Assembly (NCBI RefSeq): GCF_001427305.1
Contig: NZ_LMFZ01000010.1
Span: 1-64,000 of the forward strand
Source: Duganella sp. Root1480D1
GTDB taxonomy: Bacteria; Pseudomonadota; Gammaproteobacteria; Burkholderiales; Burkholderiaceae_D
DNA length: 64,000 bases
Direction of reading: 5' to 3'
A program made the translations under genes and the position numbers. Below, in pieces: positions 37,036 through 48,283 of the stretch; position 1 is the stretch's first letter, and every line of letters starts with the position of its first letter. Under the pieces are notes generated by a model. It was not told the origin of the DNA. It worked only from the letters and a program-made list of their open reading frames with translations, and made no database searches.

Positions 37036-38088
37036 ATGTCTTTATTATCTAATTCACCATCCCCAGCCGCCGATCCACGCCTTGCCGAGCTCACCGAATG
37101 GCTGCAAGCTACCGGCCTGGTGGACGTCGCTTCGGCGCGCCCGGCTTCCGAGGACGCCAGCTTCCGCCGCTATTTCCGCGTTGACGTGCTGCCGCAGCAC
37201 CGTGCCGCCCACGGCGCCACCCTGGTCGCCATGGATGCCCCGCCGCAGCGCGAAAACGTGCCCGCTTATGTGAAAGTCCAGGGCCTGCTGCAGGCGGCCG
37301 GCGTATCGGTGCCGAAAATCGCCGCCGAAAGCATCGCGCAAGGCTTCCTGCTGCTGTCCGACCTTGGCAGCACCACGTATTTGCAAGCTTTGAACCACGA
37401 TTCGGCCGCCACCTTGTATGCCGAAGCGCTGTCGTCGCTGGTCAAGATCCAGCAAGCCAGCCAGCCCGGCGTGCTGCCGGAATTCGACCGCGCCTTCATG
37501 CTGCGCGAACTGAACATCTTCCCCGAGTGGTACATCGGCAAGCACCTGGCCACCACCCTGAGCGAAAAACAGCAGCAGGAGCTGGACAAGGTGTTCGAGG
37601 CGATCCTGGCCAACTGCCTGGCCCAGCCCCAGGTCTTCATGCACCGCGACTACCACTCGCGCAACCTGATGTGGATGGACGAAGGCAATCCCGGCATCCT
37701 CGACTTCCAGGACGCGGTATGGGGCCCGATCACCTATGACGCCGCCTCGCTGCTGCGCGACGCCTATGTGTCGTGGGACGAAGAGCTGGTGCTGGACTGG
37801 CTGATCCGCTACTGGCAGCACGCGCGCAGTGCCGGCCTGCCGGTGAAGAAGGACTTCGACGATTTCTACCAGGACTTCGAATACATGGCCTTGCAGCGCC
37901 ACCTGAAAATCCTCGGCATCTTCTGCCGCCTGAACTATCGCGACGGCAAGCCGCATTACCTGGGCGACCTGCCGACCGTGATGGAATATGTGCGCAAGAC
38001 CGCCAACCGCTACCGCGAGCTGAAGCCGCTGATCAAGCTGCTCGACACGCTGGAAGGCACCGCGCCGCAAGTCGGCTACACCTTCTGA
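37036..38088 (+). CDS. amgK: N-acetylmuramate/N-acetylglucosamine kinase AmgK
   Basis: 350 residues of the aminoglycoside-phosphotransferase fold, with Brenner motif MHRDYHSRNLMW and metal-binding LDFQDAVWGPITYDAASLLR. Together with the overlapping downstream uridylyltransferase and the divergent lptD, the location matches AmgK of Pseudomonas, which phosphorylates MurNAc at C1 in peptidoglycan recycling and bypasses MurA. I use the ATG at 37036; the ATG at 36994 adds 14 residues of unlikely sequence. Confidence 0.9.
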   Translation: MSLLSNSPSPAADPRLAELTEWLQATGLVDVASARPASEDASFRRYFRVDVLPQHRAAHGATLVAMDAPPQRENVPAYVKVQGLLQAAGVSVPKIAAESIAQGFLLLSDLGSTTYLQALNHDSAATLYAEALSSLVKIQQASQPGVLPEFDRAFMLRELNIFPEWYIGKHLATTLSEKQQQELDKVFEAILANCLAQPQVFMHRDYHSRNLMWMDEGNPGILDFQDAVWGPITYDAASLLRDAYVSWDEELVLDWLIRYWQHARSAGLPVKKDFDDFYQDFEYMALQRHLKILGIFCRLNYRDGKPHYLGDLPTVMEYVRKTANRYRELKPLIKLLDTLEGTAPQVGYTF

Positions 38089-38098
38089 GGGGCGTCGC

Positions 38099-38790
38099 AT
38101 GAAAGCCATGATCCTCGCCGCCGGCCGCGGCGAACGCATGCGGCCGCTGACCGACACCTGCCCCAAGCCGCTGCTGAAAGTGCGCGGCCGTCCGCTGATC
38201 GTGTGGCATATCCTGAACCTGGTGCGCGCCGGGATCACGGACATCGTGATCAACCACGCCCACCTCGGCCACATGCTCGAGGAGGCACTGGGCGACGGCG
38301 CGCAGTTCGGCGCGAAGATCCGGTATTCGCCGGAAGCGGAAGCGCTGGAGACGGCGGGCGGCATCGCCAACGCGCTGCACCTGCTGGGCGATGAACCCTT
38401 CCTGGTGCTGTCGGGCGACATCTTCTGCCCGCACTTCGACTTCTCGGAAGCGCTGGACGTGCTGAAAGACAAGGACCACCGCGGCGACCCGTACCCGGCC
38501 CACGTGCGCGACATCGCCTGGATCTGGCTGACCCCCAACCCCTGGCACAACCCGGAAGGCGACTTTGCGCTGAACCTGTACACCGTTTCCGGCCAGGGCA
38601 CACCGAAGTGGAACTTTGCCAACATCGGCGTGTACCGCCCCGAAATGTTCGCCGGCATCACACCGGGCCAGAAGGCGGGCCTGGGCAAGCTGCTGTTCGA
38701 ATACGCCGACCAGGGCCGCATCGGCGGCGAGATCTACCAGGACGAATGGGTCAACGTCGGCACCGTGCGCCAACTGGAAGAACTGAACGC

Positions 38791-38794
<4 letters not shown>
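38099..38794 (+). CDS. murU: N-acetylmuramate alpha-1-phosphate uridylyltransferase
   Basis: 231 residues. Nucleotidyltransferase signature LAAGRGERMRPLTDTCPKPL, substrate motif ETAGGIANAL and metal-binding SGDIFC. MurU makes UDP-MurNAc from the AmgK product, completing the recycling shortcut known to lower fosfomycin sensitivity. It follows amgK by 10 bases and its TGA overlaps the pepP ATG. Confidence 0.92.
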
Positions 38795-40103
<1,309 letters not shown>

Positions 40104-40107
<4 letters not shown>

Positions 40108-41240
40108 TTGATTACGATATCGCCATTTGCGGCGCCGGCCCGGCCGGCATGGCGCTGGCGGCGCTGCTGGTCAAACGCGGCATGGATGCCTCGCGCATCG
40201 TGCTGGTGGACGCCAAGCCGCTCGAACAGGCCATGCAGGACCCGCGCACCCTGGCCCTGTCCTACGGCAGCCGCCAGATCCTCGAGCAGGTCGGCGCCTG
40301 GCCGATCCAGGCCACTGCCATCCACGAAATCCACGTCTCGCGCCGCGGCCAATTCGGGCGCAGCATGATCACGCGCGACGAGCACAAGCTGCCGGCGCTG
40401 GGCTATGTCACGCGCTACGGCGCCATCGTCGAAGCGCTGGGCAGTGTGTGCCAGCGCCACGGGATCGCCGCCCTGCGCCCGGTGCGCGTCAGCGGCAGCG
40501 ACGAAGCCGCCGACAGCGTCACGCTGCATCTCGAAAGCGAAGGCCAGGCTGCGCGCGTGCTGCGCGCAGCGGTGGTAGTGCAAGCCGAGGGCGGCCTGTT
40601 CGGCGAACAAGCCGACAAGGCCCAAACGCGCGACTACCGGCAGACCGCCATCATCGCCCAGGTACACACCAGCGCCCCGGTCGCACACCGCGCCTACGAA
40701 CGCTTCACCAATGAAGGCCCGCTGGCCCTGCTGCCGCAGGACGATGGCTATTCGCTGGTGTGGTGCGCCCGTCCGGCCAATGCGCAAGCCCTTCTGGCAC
40801 TGGACGATGCCGCCTTCCTCGCCAAGCTGGGCGAAACCTTCGGCGAGCGCCTCGGCAGGTTCACGCAAGCCACGCGCCGCCTGGCCTTCCCTCTTGGCCT
40901 GAACGCCGGCGTGACAGGCAGCGCGCGCAGCGTCGCCATCGGCAATGCCGCGCAAACCTTGCACCCGGTTGCCGGCCAGGGCCTGAACCTGGGCCTGCGC
41001 GACGCCACCGAGCTGGCGCGCGCACTGGCACGCGGCGCCACCCCGCAAGCACTGGAACAATATGCGGCCCAGCGCCGCCAGGACCGCAAGCTGACCGTGC
41101 GCCTGACCGACACCATGGCCCGCATCTTCGCCAACGAGTCGGCCTTGCAACCTTTGCTCGGCCTGGGCCTGGCCGCCATCGATGTCGCCACCCCGGCACG
41201 CGCCGTGCTGGCCGAATTGATGATGTACGGCCGCCGCTAA
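40104..41240 (+). CDS. ubiH: FAD-dependent monooxygenase, UbiH/UbiF type
   Basis: 378 residues. FAD-binding ICGAGPAGMALAALL at residues 8-22 and GNAAQTLHPVAGQGLNLGLR near the C-terminus, the signature of ubiquinone-synthesis hydroxylases. pepP-ubiH order is conserved in proteobacteria and suggests ring hydroxylation in ubiquinone synthesis. Which ring position it modifies cannot be told from sequence. ATGA overlap with pepP. Confidence 0.9.
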
Positions 41241-41250
41241 AGGAAAGCCA

Positions 41251-42111
41251 ATGTACCGCCTGGCCTGCGCCCTGCTCACCGCCCTTCTGGTACCGGCAGC
41301 GCAGGCACGCGACACGATGACCTGGCTGATGCCCGACATTCCGCCCGCCTCGATGCCGGTGCACGGCAAGCCCACCACCGGCATCGCCGACCAGATCGTG
41401 CTATACATCAGCGCCCACTGGCCCGAGGCCGAACACCGCTTCATCTACGCCAATCCAAAACGCACCTGGCTGATGATCGAGCGCGGCGAACAAGCCTGCG
41501 TGGTGGCTGCCTTGCGCAATGCCGAAAGGGACAAGCTGGCCTATTTCGTCAACACCAACCTGGTGCCGCCGCTGCAACTGGTGGCGCAGGAAAGCACCTT
41601 GCCAAGGCTGCCGCAGAACGCCCATGGCGAAATCGATCTGGAAAGATTGCTGGCCGATCCCTCCATGCGCGGCATCATCGTGGAGCGCCGCAGCTACGGT
41701 TCAGCAGTCGACGCATTGCTGGCAAAGCGGCCCGCCAATTCAAGGCTGGAGACCACTTCGGTCGGCGACTACGGCCGCAATGTGCTGAAGCTGGTTTCGC
41801 ATGGCCGCGCCGACTACACGCTCGACTACGACTACGCCCTGCAATACGCCAGCAAATCCGAACCCGAGATTGGCGCGCTGAAAACAGTGCCGATCGCGCA
41901 AAACAACAAGCCCATGCTGGGTGGCATCGCCTGCCCGCGCAACGCCTGGGGCATGGCGACGGTGAAGCGCATCGACCAGATCGTCGGCACGCCGCAAGGC
42001 GCCGCCGCCATGATCAAAGCGCAGAACACCTGGCACACCCAAGCCTCGCAGCAACGCTACGCGGCCCAGATCAGCGACTTCCAGCGCCAGCGCGCCAAAC
42101 CCACCCACTAG
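41251..42111 (+). CDS. Periplasmic solute-binding-like protein (TIGR02285 type)
   Basis: 286 residues with signal peptide (ALLTALLVPAAQA). Bacterial extracellular solute-binding fold of family 3, similar to the TIGR02285 group (TMTWLMPDIPPASMPVHGKP, ERGEQACVVAALRNAERDKL). No transporter genes accompany it, so it may be an orphan sensor or binding protein. Ligand unknown. It follows the ubiH-like gene by 10 bases. Confidence 0.8.
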   Translation: MYRLACALLTALLVPAAQARDTMTWLMPDIPPASMPVHGKPTTGIADQIVLYISAHWPEAEHRFIYANPKRTWLMIERGEQACVVAALRNAERDKLAYFVNTNLVPPLQLVAQESTLPRLPQNAHGEIDLERLLADPSMRGIIVERRSYGSAVDALLAKRPANSRLETTSVGDYGRNVLKLVSHGRADYTLDYDYALQYASKSEPEIGALKTVPIAQNNKPMLGGIACPRNAWGMATVKRIDQIVGTPQGAAAMIKAQNTWHTQASQQRYAAQISDFQRQRAKPTH

Positions 42112-42120
42112 GATACAGAA

Positions 42121-42168
42121 GAGCCCGTGTCACACCCTGGGGTCACACCCCAACTGTGACACGGGCTC
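42121..42168. repeat. Gene-end palindrome, GCCCGTGTCAC family, unit 1
   Basis: GAGCCCGTGTCAC and GTGACACGGGCTC are inverted at the ends; GGGGT-CACA-CCCC is a second inner hairpin. With unit 2 (42187-42230) it forms a head-to-head pair, since the second unit is the imperfect reverse complement of the first. It lies in the convergent gap between the solute-binding protein gene and pntB. Confidence 0.8.
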
Positions 42169-42186
42169 ATCATCTGCTACGGTTGG

Positions 42187-42230
42187 GCCCGTGTCACTCT
42201 CGGGGTGTGACCCCAAGGTGTGACACGGGC
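42187..42230. repeat. Gene-end palindrome, GCCCGTGTCAC family, unit 2
   Basis: GCCCGTGTCAC and GTGACACGGGC ends with GGGGTGTGACCCC in the middle. It is the imperfect reverse complement of unit 1 and lies 18 bases from it, the arrangement known as a BIME in REP families. It ends 10 bases before the pntB stop codon. Confidence 0.8.
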
Positions 42231-42240
42231 TGGGCCGTGG

Positions 42241-43773
42241 TTATTCGACGGCTTTTACCATGTCTTCCAGGACCTTCTTGGCGTCGCCGAAGACCATCAT
42301 GGTCTTGTCCATGTAGAACAGCTCGTTGTCCAGGCCTGCATAGCCGGACGCCATCGAGCGTTTGTTGACGATGATGGTTTTCGCTTTGTACGCTTCAAGG
42401 ATAGGCATGCCGGCGATCGGGGATTTCGGATCCTTCGCCGCCGGGTTCACCACGTCGTTCGCGCCCAGCACCAGCACCACGTCGGCTTGCGCGAATTCGC
42501 TGTTGATGTCTTCCATCTCGAACACCTGGTCATACGGCACTTCGGCTTCCGCCAGCAGCACGTTCATATGGCCCGGCATGCGGCCGGCGACCGGGTGGAT
42601 CGCGTACTTGACCGTCACGCCATGGTGGCCCAGCTTTTCGACCAGTTCTTTCAGCGCATGCTGGGCGCGTGCCACCGCCAGGCCGTAGCCAGGCACGATG
42701 ATCACGGTCTCGGCGTTCTGCATCAGGAACACGGCGTCGTCGGAGGAACCCGACTTCACATTGCGTTGCGCCTGCGCGCCGCCTGCCGCCGCAGCGGAAG
42801 CGTCGCCGCCGAAGCCGCCCAGGATCACGTTGAAGAAGGATCGGTTCATCGCCTTGCACATGATGTAGGACAGGATCGCGCCAGAAGAACCCACCAGCGA
42901 ACCGGCAATGATCAGCATCGAGTTATTGAGCGAGAAGCCAATGCCCGCCGCCGCCCAGCCGGAGTAGGAGTTCAGCATCGACACCACTACCGGCATGTCG
43001 GCGCCGCCGATCGGGATGATGATCAGCACGCCCAGCACGAAGGCAATCGCCGTCATGACCAGGAATGGGGTCCAGGCCGGCTCGCTGCCGCCGCTGAACA
43101 CGAACACCAGGCCCAGGCCGACCATCACCAGCGCCAGCACCAGGTTCAGCATGTGCTGGCCGCTGAACACCACCGGTGCCCCCTGGAACAGGCGGAACTT
43201 GTACTTGCCCGCCAGCTTGCCGAAAGCGATTACCGACCCGCTGAAGGTGATCGCGCCGACGAAGGTACCGATGAACAGCTCGATGCGGTTACCGACCGGC
43301 AGTGCCTGGCCGCGCGCGGCGATGCCGAAAGCGTGCGGCTCGGCCACCGCTGCGATGGCGATGCAGACTGCCGCCATCCCGATCAGCGAGTGCATGGCAG
43401 CCACCAGCTCCGGCATCTTGGTCATCTCGACGCGCTTGGCCAGGAAGGCGCCGATGCCGCCGCCAACCAGCACCCCCAGCACCACCAGGCCGAGACCCAG
43501 GTTGCCGGAACCGGAACGCGCATGCACGTCCATGCCAAAGGCGCGTGCGGCAGCGGCCAGCGCTTCCGTACCTTCCGATGCCGCTGCAATATCGGCCTTG
43601 ATGCGCAGGATCAGCGCGATGGTGGTCACGGCTGCAATCGCCATGCCGGCCATGCCGAAGGCATTGCCCTTGCGTGCCGATGCCGGCGACGACAAACCTT
43701 TCAGCGCCTGGATGAAGCAGACAGACGCGATCAGGTACATCATCGTGACAAGGTTCATGGTGATGAAGCTCAT
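42241..43773 (-). CDS. pntB: NAD(P) transhydrogenase beta subunit
   Basis: 510 residues. N-terminal membrane domain with about nine helices, then the NADP-binding domain III with [20 protein letters not shown] and ALHP-type segments ([20 protein letters not shown]). It couples proton import to NADPH formation. It is about 48 residues longer than E. coli PntB; part of the excess is a loop (about 59-90: [20 protein letters not shown]) between early helices. ATGA overlap with the pntAb-type gene. Confidence 0.95.
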   Translation of the reverse strand: MSFITMNLVTMMYLIASVCFIQALKGLSSPASARKGNAFGMAGMAIAAVTTIALILRIKADIAAASEGTEALAAAARAFGMDVHARSGSGNLGLGLVVLGVLVGGGIGAFLAKRVEMTKMPELVAAMHSLIGMAAVCIAIAAVAEPHAFGIAARGQALPVGNRIELFIGTFVGAITFSGSVIAFGKLAGKYKFRLFQGAPVVFSGQHMLNLVLALVMVGLGLVFVFSGGSEPAWTPFLVMTAIAFVLGVLIIIPIGGADMPVVVSMLNSYSGWAAAGIGFSLNNSMLIIAGSLVGSSGAILSYIMCKAMNRSFFNVILGGFGGDASAAAAGGAQAQRNVKSGSSDDAVFLMQNAETVIIVPGYGLAVARAQHALKELVEKLGHHGVTVKYAIHPVAGRMPGHMNVLLAEAEVPYDQVFEMEDINSEFAQADVVLVLGANDVVNPAAKDPKSPIAGMPILEAYKAKTIIVNKRSMASGYAGLDNELFYMDKTMMVFGDAKKVLEDMVKAVE

Positions 43774-44114
43774 GCCTTGACCTCCTTCTCCGCCGAGGCG
43801 GCAGCACCAGCCGCAGGCGCTGCCTTCTTCTCCTTCTTCTTGAACATCTCCAGCATGCGCTGGGTGACCAGGAAGCCACCGAACACATTGACCGCGGCCA
43901 GCGCTACTGCGATCGTGCCCATGACTTGTCCAACCAGGCCCTCGGTCAGCGCAGCCGCCAGCATGGCGCCCACGATGATGATGGCCGATACAGCATTAGT
44001 TACCGCCATCAGCGGCGTATGCAGCGCCGGCGTGACGTTCCAGACCACGTGGTAGCCGACATACACGGCCAGCACGAAGATGATCAGGTTGATGATGGTG
44101 TGACTGACTTCCAT
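43770..44114 (-). CDS. pntAb: NAD(P) transhydrogenase alpha subunit, membrane part
   Basis: 114 residues with three membrane helices (about 5-25, 35-60, 62-85) and a charged Lys/Ala-rich tail. In this split form of the enzyme it carries the part that is the C-terminus of PntA in E. coli. It lies between pntAa and pntB. Confidence 0.92.
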   Translation of the reverse strand: MEVSHTIINLIIFVLAVYVGYHVVWNVTPALHTPLMAVTNAVSAIIIVGAMLAAALTEGLVGQVMGTIAVALAAVNVFGGFLVTQRMLEMFKKKEKKAAPAAGAAASAEKEVKA

Positions 44115-44123
44115 TGCCGTCTC

Positions 44124-45236
44124 CTATTTCCGCAACTGCTCGCCGCCGTGGCAGACCAGCGTTGCTTTGATGATTTCATCCTCGCGGTCGATGACCAGCT
44201 TGTCCTCCTTGTCGAAGACCAGCTTGAGGAAGTCGAGCACATTGCGCGCGTACAGGGCGGAGGCATCCGCCGCCACGTGGCAAGCCAGGTTCGGCTCGCC
44301 GACGATATGCACACCATGCTTGATGACCGTTTTGCCCAGTTCGGACAGGGGGCAATTGCCGCCCTGCTCCACCGCCAGGTCGACGATGACGGAGCCGGGC
44401 TTCATGGCCTTCACGGTTTCTTCGGAGATCAGCACCGGCGCCGGGCGGCCCGGGATCAGTGCCGTGGTAATGACGATGTCGGCCTGCTTGGCGCGTTCAT
44501 GCACCAGTTCCGCCTGGCGTTTCATCCATTCAGGCGGCATCGGGCGCGCATAGCCGCCGGCGCCTTGCGCGATCTCGCGCTCTTCGTCGGTCAGGTAAGG
44601 CACGTCGATGAATTTTGCGCCGAGCGACTCCACCTGTTCTTTCACTGGCGGACGCACGTCGGACGCTTCGATCACGGCGCCCAGGCGCTTGGCCGTTGCA
44701 ATGGCTTGCAGGCCGGCCACGCCGACGCCCATGATCAGCACACGGGCAGCTTTCACGGTACCCGCTGCGGTCATCAGCATGGGCATGAAACGCTGGTAGG
44801 TATTCGCGCCAACCATCACGGCCTTGTAGCCCGCGATATTGGCCTGGGAGGACAGCACGTCCATCGACTGCGCGCGCGTGATACGCGGCACAGCTTCCAA
44901 TGCAAACGCGGACAGGCCGGAAGCCGCCATGGCCGCAATGTTTTCCCCATCAAAAGGATTCAGCATGCCGACCAGCACCGCGCCCGATTGCATCAGGCCG
45001 CGCTCCTCGGCATTCGGGGCGCGTACCTTCAGTACCATTTCCGCGCCCAGTGCCTCTGCAGCGGTGCCAATGGTGGCGCCGGCAGCGGCATATGCTTCGT
45101 CCGTCACCGAAGCAGAAATGCCGGCTCCCGCCTGCACGACCACCTGGTGTTTGACTGCTAGTTTCTTGACCGTTTCGGGCGTTGCCGCCACCCTGGTCTC
45201 CCCCGGCCTTGACTCGGCCGGTACGCCAATCTTCAT
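44124..45236 (-). CDS. pntAa: NAD(P) transhydrogenase alpha subunit, NAD-binding part
   Basis: 370 residues starting MKIGVPAESRPGETRVAATP, with the alanine dehydrogenase/PNT fold and NAD site VLIMGVGVAGLQAIATAKRL. Soluble domain I of transhydrogenase, which transfers hydride from NADH. The ATG at 45236 is favoured; ATG codons further upstream at 45278 and 45299 lack family sequence. Start of the pnt operon, divergent from the nudJ-like gene. Confidence 0.95.
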   Translation of the reverse strand: MKIGVPAESRPGETRVAATPETVKKLAVKHQVVVQAGAGISASVTDEAYAAAGATIGTAAEALGAEMVLKVRAPNAEERGLMQSGAVLVGMLNPFDGENIAAMAASGLSAFALEAVPRITRAQSMDVLSSQANIAGYKAVMVGANTYQRFMPMLMTAAGTVKAARVLIMGVGVAGLQAIATAKRLGAVIEASDVRPPVKEQVESLGAKFIDVPYLTDEEREIAQGAGGYARPMPPEWMKRQAELVHERAKQADIVITTALIPGRPAPVLISEETVKAMKPGSVIVDLAVEQGGNCPLSELGKTVIKHGVHIVGEPNLACHVAADASALYARNVLDFLKLVFDKEDKLVIDREDEIIKATLVCHGGEQLRK

Positions 45237-45401
45237 ATTGCCTCCAAATAGTGGGAAAAACTGACTAAAATCTAACATGAAATGTTCTACGGCCAACATT
45301 ACCTATGCCGAATTGTTGCAATGCACAAGCATTTCACGTCGTGGTAACAACGAAGAGGCAAGATCAGGCTACAATGTCGGGTCTTCTGAGGATGGACTAA
45401 C

Positions 45402-45884
45402 ATGCCGCGTACCTGGAAACCGAATGTCACAGTCGCCGCCGTCATCGAGCGCGACGGGAAGTTTCTTCTGATTGAAGAAGAAACCAGTGACGGCATTCGC
45501 CTGAACCAGCCGGCCGGCCACCTCGATCCGCTGGAATCGCTGGAACAGGCCGTAGTCCGCGAAACCCTGGAAGAAACCGCCTACGATTTCACCCCGACTG
45601 CCCTGGTGGGCATGTATATGTCGCGCTACCGTTCGGCGCGTACCGGACAGCTGGTGACCTTCCTGCGCTTTGCCTTTTGCGGCGAAGTTGGTGCCTACTA
45701 TCCGGACCGGCCGCTGGATGATGGCATCCTGCGCACGCACTGGATGACGCGCGATGAAATCGCCGCCTGCCGCGAACGCCACCGCAGCCCCCTGCTGCTC
45801 ACTTGCGTGGACGAATATTTGGCAGGCAAGCGTGCCCCGCTGGAAATCCTGCACACCCACGTGTCGGTATTCGAGGAAGTCTGA
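45402..45884 (+). CDS. nudJ: NUDIX hydrolase, NudJ-like
   Basis: 160 residues. The Nudix box G-x5-E-x7-RE-x2-EE is intact (GHLDPLESLEQ and on, residues 39-60). The position directly before mnmA is that of E. coli nudJ, whose product dephosphorylates thiamine pyrimidine pyrophosphate and nucleoside di- and triphosphates. The end of the gene forms a 9-bp hairpin with the stop codon in its loop. Confidence 0.85.
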   Translation: MPRTWKPNVTVAAVIERDGKFLLIEEETSDGIRLNQPAGHLDPLESLEQAVVRETLEETAYDFTPTALVGMYMSRYRSARTGQLVTFLRFAFCGEVGAYYPDRPLDDGILRTHWMTRDEIAACRERHRSPLLLTCVDEYLAGKRAPLEILHTHVSVFEEV

Positions 45885-45894
45885 GGACTTCCTC
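45873..45894 (+). promoter_or_regulatory. Hairpin with nudJ stop codon in its loop
   Basis: GAGGAAGTC (45873-45881), loop TGAG containing the TGA stop, and GACTTCCTC (45886-45894) form a perfect 9-bp stem 21 bases before the mnmA ATG. It lacks a T tract, so it is not a standard terminator; it may limit read-through or translation of mnmA, or protect the mRNA end. Confidence 0.4.
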
Positions 45895-45915
45895 TAAGTT
45901 TGGACGATTTACAAC

Positions 45916-47025
45916 ATGAGCAAGAAAAAAGTGGTCATCGGCATGTCCGGTGGCGTTGATTCCTCCGTTTCCGCCTGGCTGCTGAAAGAGCAAGGCTATG
46001 AAGTTGTCGGCCTGTTCATGAAGAACTGGGAAGACGATGACGATTCCGAATACTGCTCCACCCGCCAGGACTGGATCGACGCGGCCAGCGTGGCCGACGT
46101 GGTGGGCGTGGATATCGAGGCCGTCAATTTCGCCGCCGAATACAAGGACCGCGTGTTCGCGGAGTTCCTGCGCGAATACCAGGCTGGCCGCACCCCGAAT
46201 CCTGACGTTTTGTGCAATGCGGAGATCAAGTTCAAGGCTTTCCTCGACCATGCAATGCATCTGGGTGCGGACCTGATCGCCACCGGCCACTATGCGCGCG
46301 TGCGCCACAACACCGCGACCGGCCGCCACGAACTGCTGAAAGCCGTCGACCACACCAAGGACCAGAGCTACTTCCTGCACCGCCTGAACCAGGCACAGTT
46401 GTCGAAGACCCTGTTCCCGCTGGGCGAAATCCCCAAGACCGAGGTGCGCAAGATCGCGGAAAAACTGCAACTGCCGAATGCGGCCAAGAAGGATTCCACC
46501 GGTATCTGTTTCATCGGCGAGCGCCCTTTCCGCGAATTCCTGAACCGCTACCTGTCCTACAAGGCCGGCCCGATCAAGACGCCGGACGGCAAAGTGGTGG
46601 GCGAGCACGTGGGCCTGTCCTTCTACACCCTGGGCCAGCGCAAGGGCATCGGCATCGGCGGCGTGAAGACTTACCAGAACGCCGACGGTTCTTCCGACGC
46701 CTGGTACGTGGCGCGCAAGGACGTTGAAAACAATACGCTGTGGGTGGTGCAGGGCCACGACCATCCGTGGCTGCTGTCGGAAGCACTGCATGCCGGCCAG
46801 GCGAGCTGGGTGGCCGGCGTGGCGCCGGAAGCAGGCCGCATCAGCGCCAAGACCCGCTACCGCCAGGCCGACGTGCCATGCGACGTTGCCGCCAATGGCA
46901 ACAACGAGTTCGCGCTGAAATTCATGGATGCCCAGTGGGCAGTCACCCCAGGCCAGTCGGCCGTGCTGTATGACGGCGATGTTTGCCTGGGCGGCGGCAT
47001 CATCGACGGTTCAAACTTCGTCTGA
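45916..47025 (+). CDS. mnmA: tRNA-specific 2-thiouridylase MnmA
   Basis: 369 residues. PP-loop SGGVDSS at 11-17, catalytic Cys100 in [12 protein letters not shown] and Cys198 in [11 protein letters not shown], which form the persulphide relay for s2U34 of tRNA. It converges with the receiver-protein gene with a 15-base overlap of coding ends (47011-47025). Confidence 0.97.
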   Translation: MSKKKVVIGMSGGVDSSVSAWLLKEQGYEVVGLFMKNWEDDDDSEYCSTRQDWIDAASVADVVGVDIEAVNFAAEYKDRVFAEFLREYQAGRTPNPDVLCNAEIKFKAFLDHAMHLGADLIATGHYARVRHNTATGRHELLKAVDHTKDQSYFLHRLNQAQLSKTLFPLGEIPKTEVRKIAEKLQLPNAAKKDSTGICFIGERPFREFLNRYLSYKAGPIKTPDGKVVGEHVGLSFYTLGQRKGIGIGGVKTYQNADGSSDAWYVARKDVENNTLWVVQGHDHPWLLSEALHAGQASWVAGVAPEAGRISAKTRYRQADVPCDVAANGNNEFALKFMDAQWAVTPGQSAVLYDGDVCLGGGIIDGSNFV

Positions 47026-47442
47026 TCCCTCGGTCGGGCTGGCGCCCTGCGCGTCGGCCTGCGCCTTCTGCTGCCGCTTCACCGTCGCAATGATGGTGTT
47101 GCGGATGGTCTTCAATACCGTACCGCCATTGAACGGCTTCACGATGTAGCCGTTGATGCCCATCGCATGGGCTTTCTGGATCGTGGTCTGGTCGAACTCC
47201 GACGACACCATGAAGATCATGGCTTTCGGCCAATCCTTGCGCATGGCCAGCATCGACGGCTCGTCGGCCTCGATGCAGTCACGCGAGACGCAGATGATCT
47301 GGGGCTGGTGCTTGATCAGCAGCACATTGCCCGCCACGCAGGTATGCGCCTGGCCGACCACGTCGTAGCCGCCGTCGATCAGCACTGTGTTGAGCAGGCC
47401 GCGTGCAATGGCACTGCTGTCGATGAGAACTGCTTTTAACAT
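47011..47442 (-). CDS. Response-regulator receiver-like protein with atypical acidic pocket
   Basis: 143 residues, stand-alone CheY-like domain ([20 protein letters not shown] to [20 protein letters not shown]). The usual Asp pair is reduced to Asp8-Ser9, and the position of the phosphoacceptor after strand beta-3 reads Ser53 (IICVSRD, with Asp55 two residues later). Ser/Thr and the conserved Lys (VKPF) remain. It may be a pseudo-receiver or use Asp55. The C-terminal 25 residues are Gln/Ala-rich. It is 8 bases after the 5'-3' exonuclease gene and probably in its transcript. Confidence 0.75.
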   Translation of the reverse strand: MLKAVLIDSSAIARGLLNTVLIDGGYDVVGQAHTCVAGNVLLIKHQPQIICVSRDCIEADEPSMLAMRKDWPKAMIFMVSSEFDQTTIQKAHAMGINGYIVKPFNGGTVLKTIRNTIIATVKRQQKAQADAQGASPTEGSDEV

Positions 47443-47450
47443 CAGGTGGT

Positions 47451-48230
47451 TTAACGGTGGTCCCAGGCCAGCATGTTCCAGCTCACGCCGATCCGGACGT
47501 CCGTCTTTAGTTGTACCAATTGACGAGAAAGATACAACATCTCGCGCTCTTTTCGTAGGCTTTCGCCGACTTTGTCCTTCAGGATGCCTGCGCCGGCCAT
47601 GATTGCGTCCAGAGTGCCGTAAGTTCGCAACAGTTTGGCGGCGGTCTTCACGCCCACGTTGGAGACGCCGGGGATCGAGTCGGTCTCGTCGCCCATCAGT
47701 GCCAGCAGGTCCGGCAGCATGCCGGGCGTGACACCCCACTTCTGCTCGACCCAGTCGCGGTCGTGCCATTCCGACTTGAAATGGTCCCAGATGCGGGCGC
47801 CTTCGGCGATCAGGCAATGCAGGTCTTTGTCGGTGGTGGCCACCACCGCCTCGCCGCGGTTTTCATTGAGCCAACGCGTCACCACGGTACCGATCACGTC
47901 GTCGGCTTCCACTTCCGGGATGGCGATCGGGCACATGCCGATCCTGGTGAGCTGCATATAGAATTCGGGCAGCGCTTCACGCAGCACTTCCGGCATCGGT
48001 TGCCGGCCTTCGCGGTAACCCTTGTACAGGGTGTGGCGCCAGGTGGTGCCGCCGTAATCGAATGCGGGCAGGATATGGGTGGGTTCGTGGCCATTGACCA
48101 GGCGCTGGAAGGCGTTGAACGCATGGCGCATGGCGATCTCGGCTTTGAGGTCGGAGTCCGGCTCCGGACTGGCCTCATACACACGCCGCACGATATTCAA
48201 TCCATCAATGGCCAACAATCTTCCCGTCAT
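47451..48230 (-). CDS. 5'-3' exonuclease / flap endonuclease, Xni-like
   Basis: 259 residues. PIN-like nuclease domain with acidic cluster (LAIDGLNIVRR, AFDYGG, EADDVIGT, TTDKDL) and a helix-3-turn-helix DNA-binding part (DETDSIPGVSNVGVKTAAKL). It resembles the N-terminal nuclease domain of DNA polymerase I expressed alone, as Xni/ExoIX. Probable role in flap removal. It lies 53 bases downstream of the NADAR gene. Confidence 0.88.
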   Translation of the reverse strand: MTGRLLAIDGLNIVRRVYEASPEPDSDLKAEIAMRHAFNAFQRLVNGHEPTHILPAFDYGGTTWRHTLYKGYREGRQPMPEVLREALPEFYMQLTRIGMCPIAIPEVEADDVIGTVVTRWLNENRGEAVVATTDKDLHCLIAEGARIWDHFKSEWHDRDWVEQKWGVTPGMLPDLLALMGDETDSIPGVSNVGVKTAAKLLRTYGTLDAIMAGAGILKDKVGESLRKEREMLYLSRQLVQLKTDVRIGVSWNMLAWDHR

Positions 48231-48283
48231 GCCGCCATTTTACCGCACAGCTACTTGCTCCCGGCCTTTGCCTCGGCGGCCAT

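Noticed and set aside
47442-47817. Long N-terminal extension of the receiver protein
   Set aside because: The extra 125 codons run through the exonuclease gene in another frame and have no family similarity; the ATG at 47442 gives a clean receiver.
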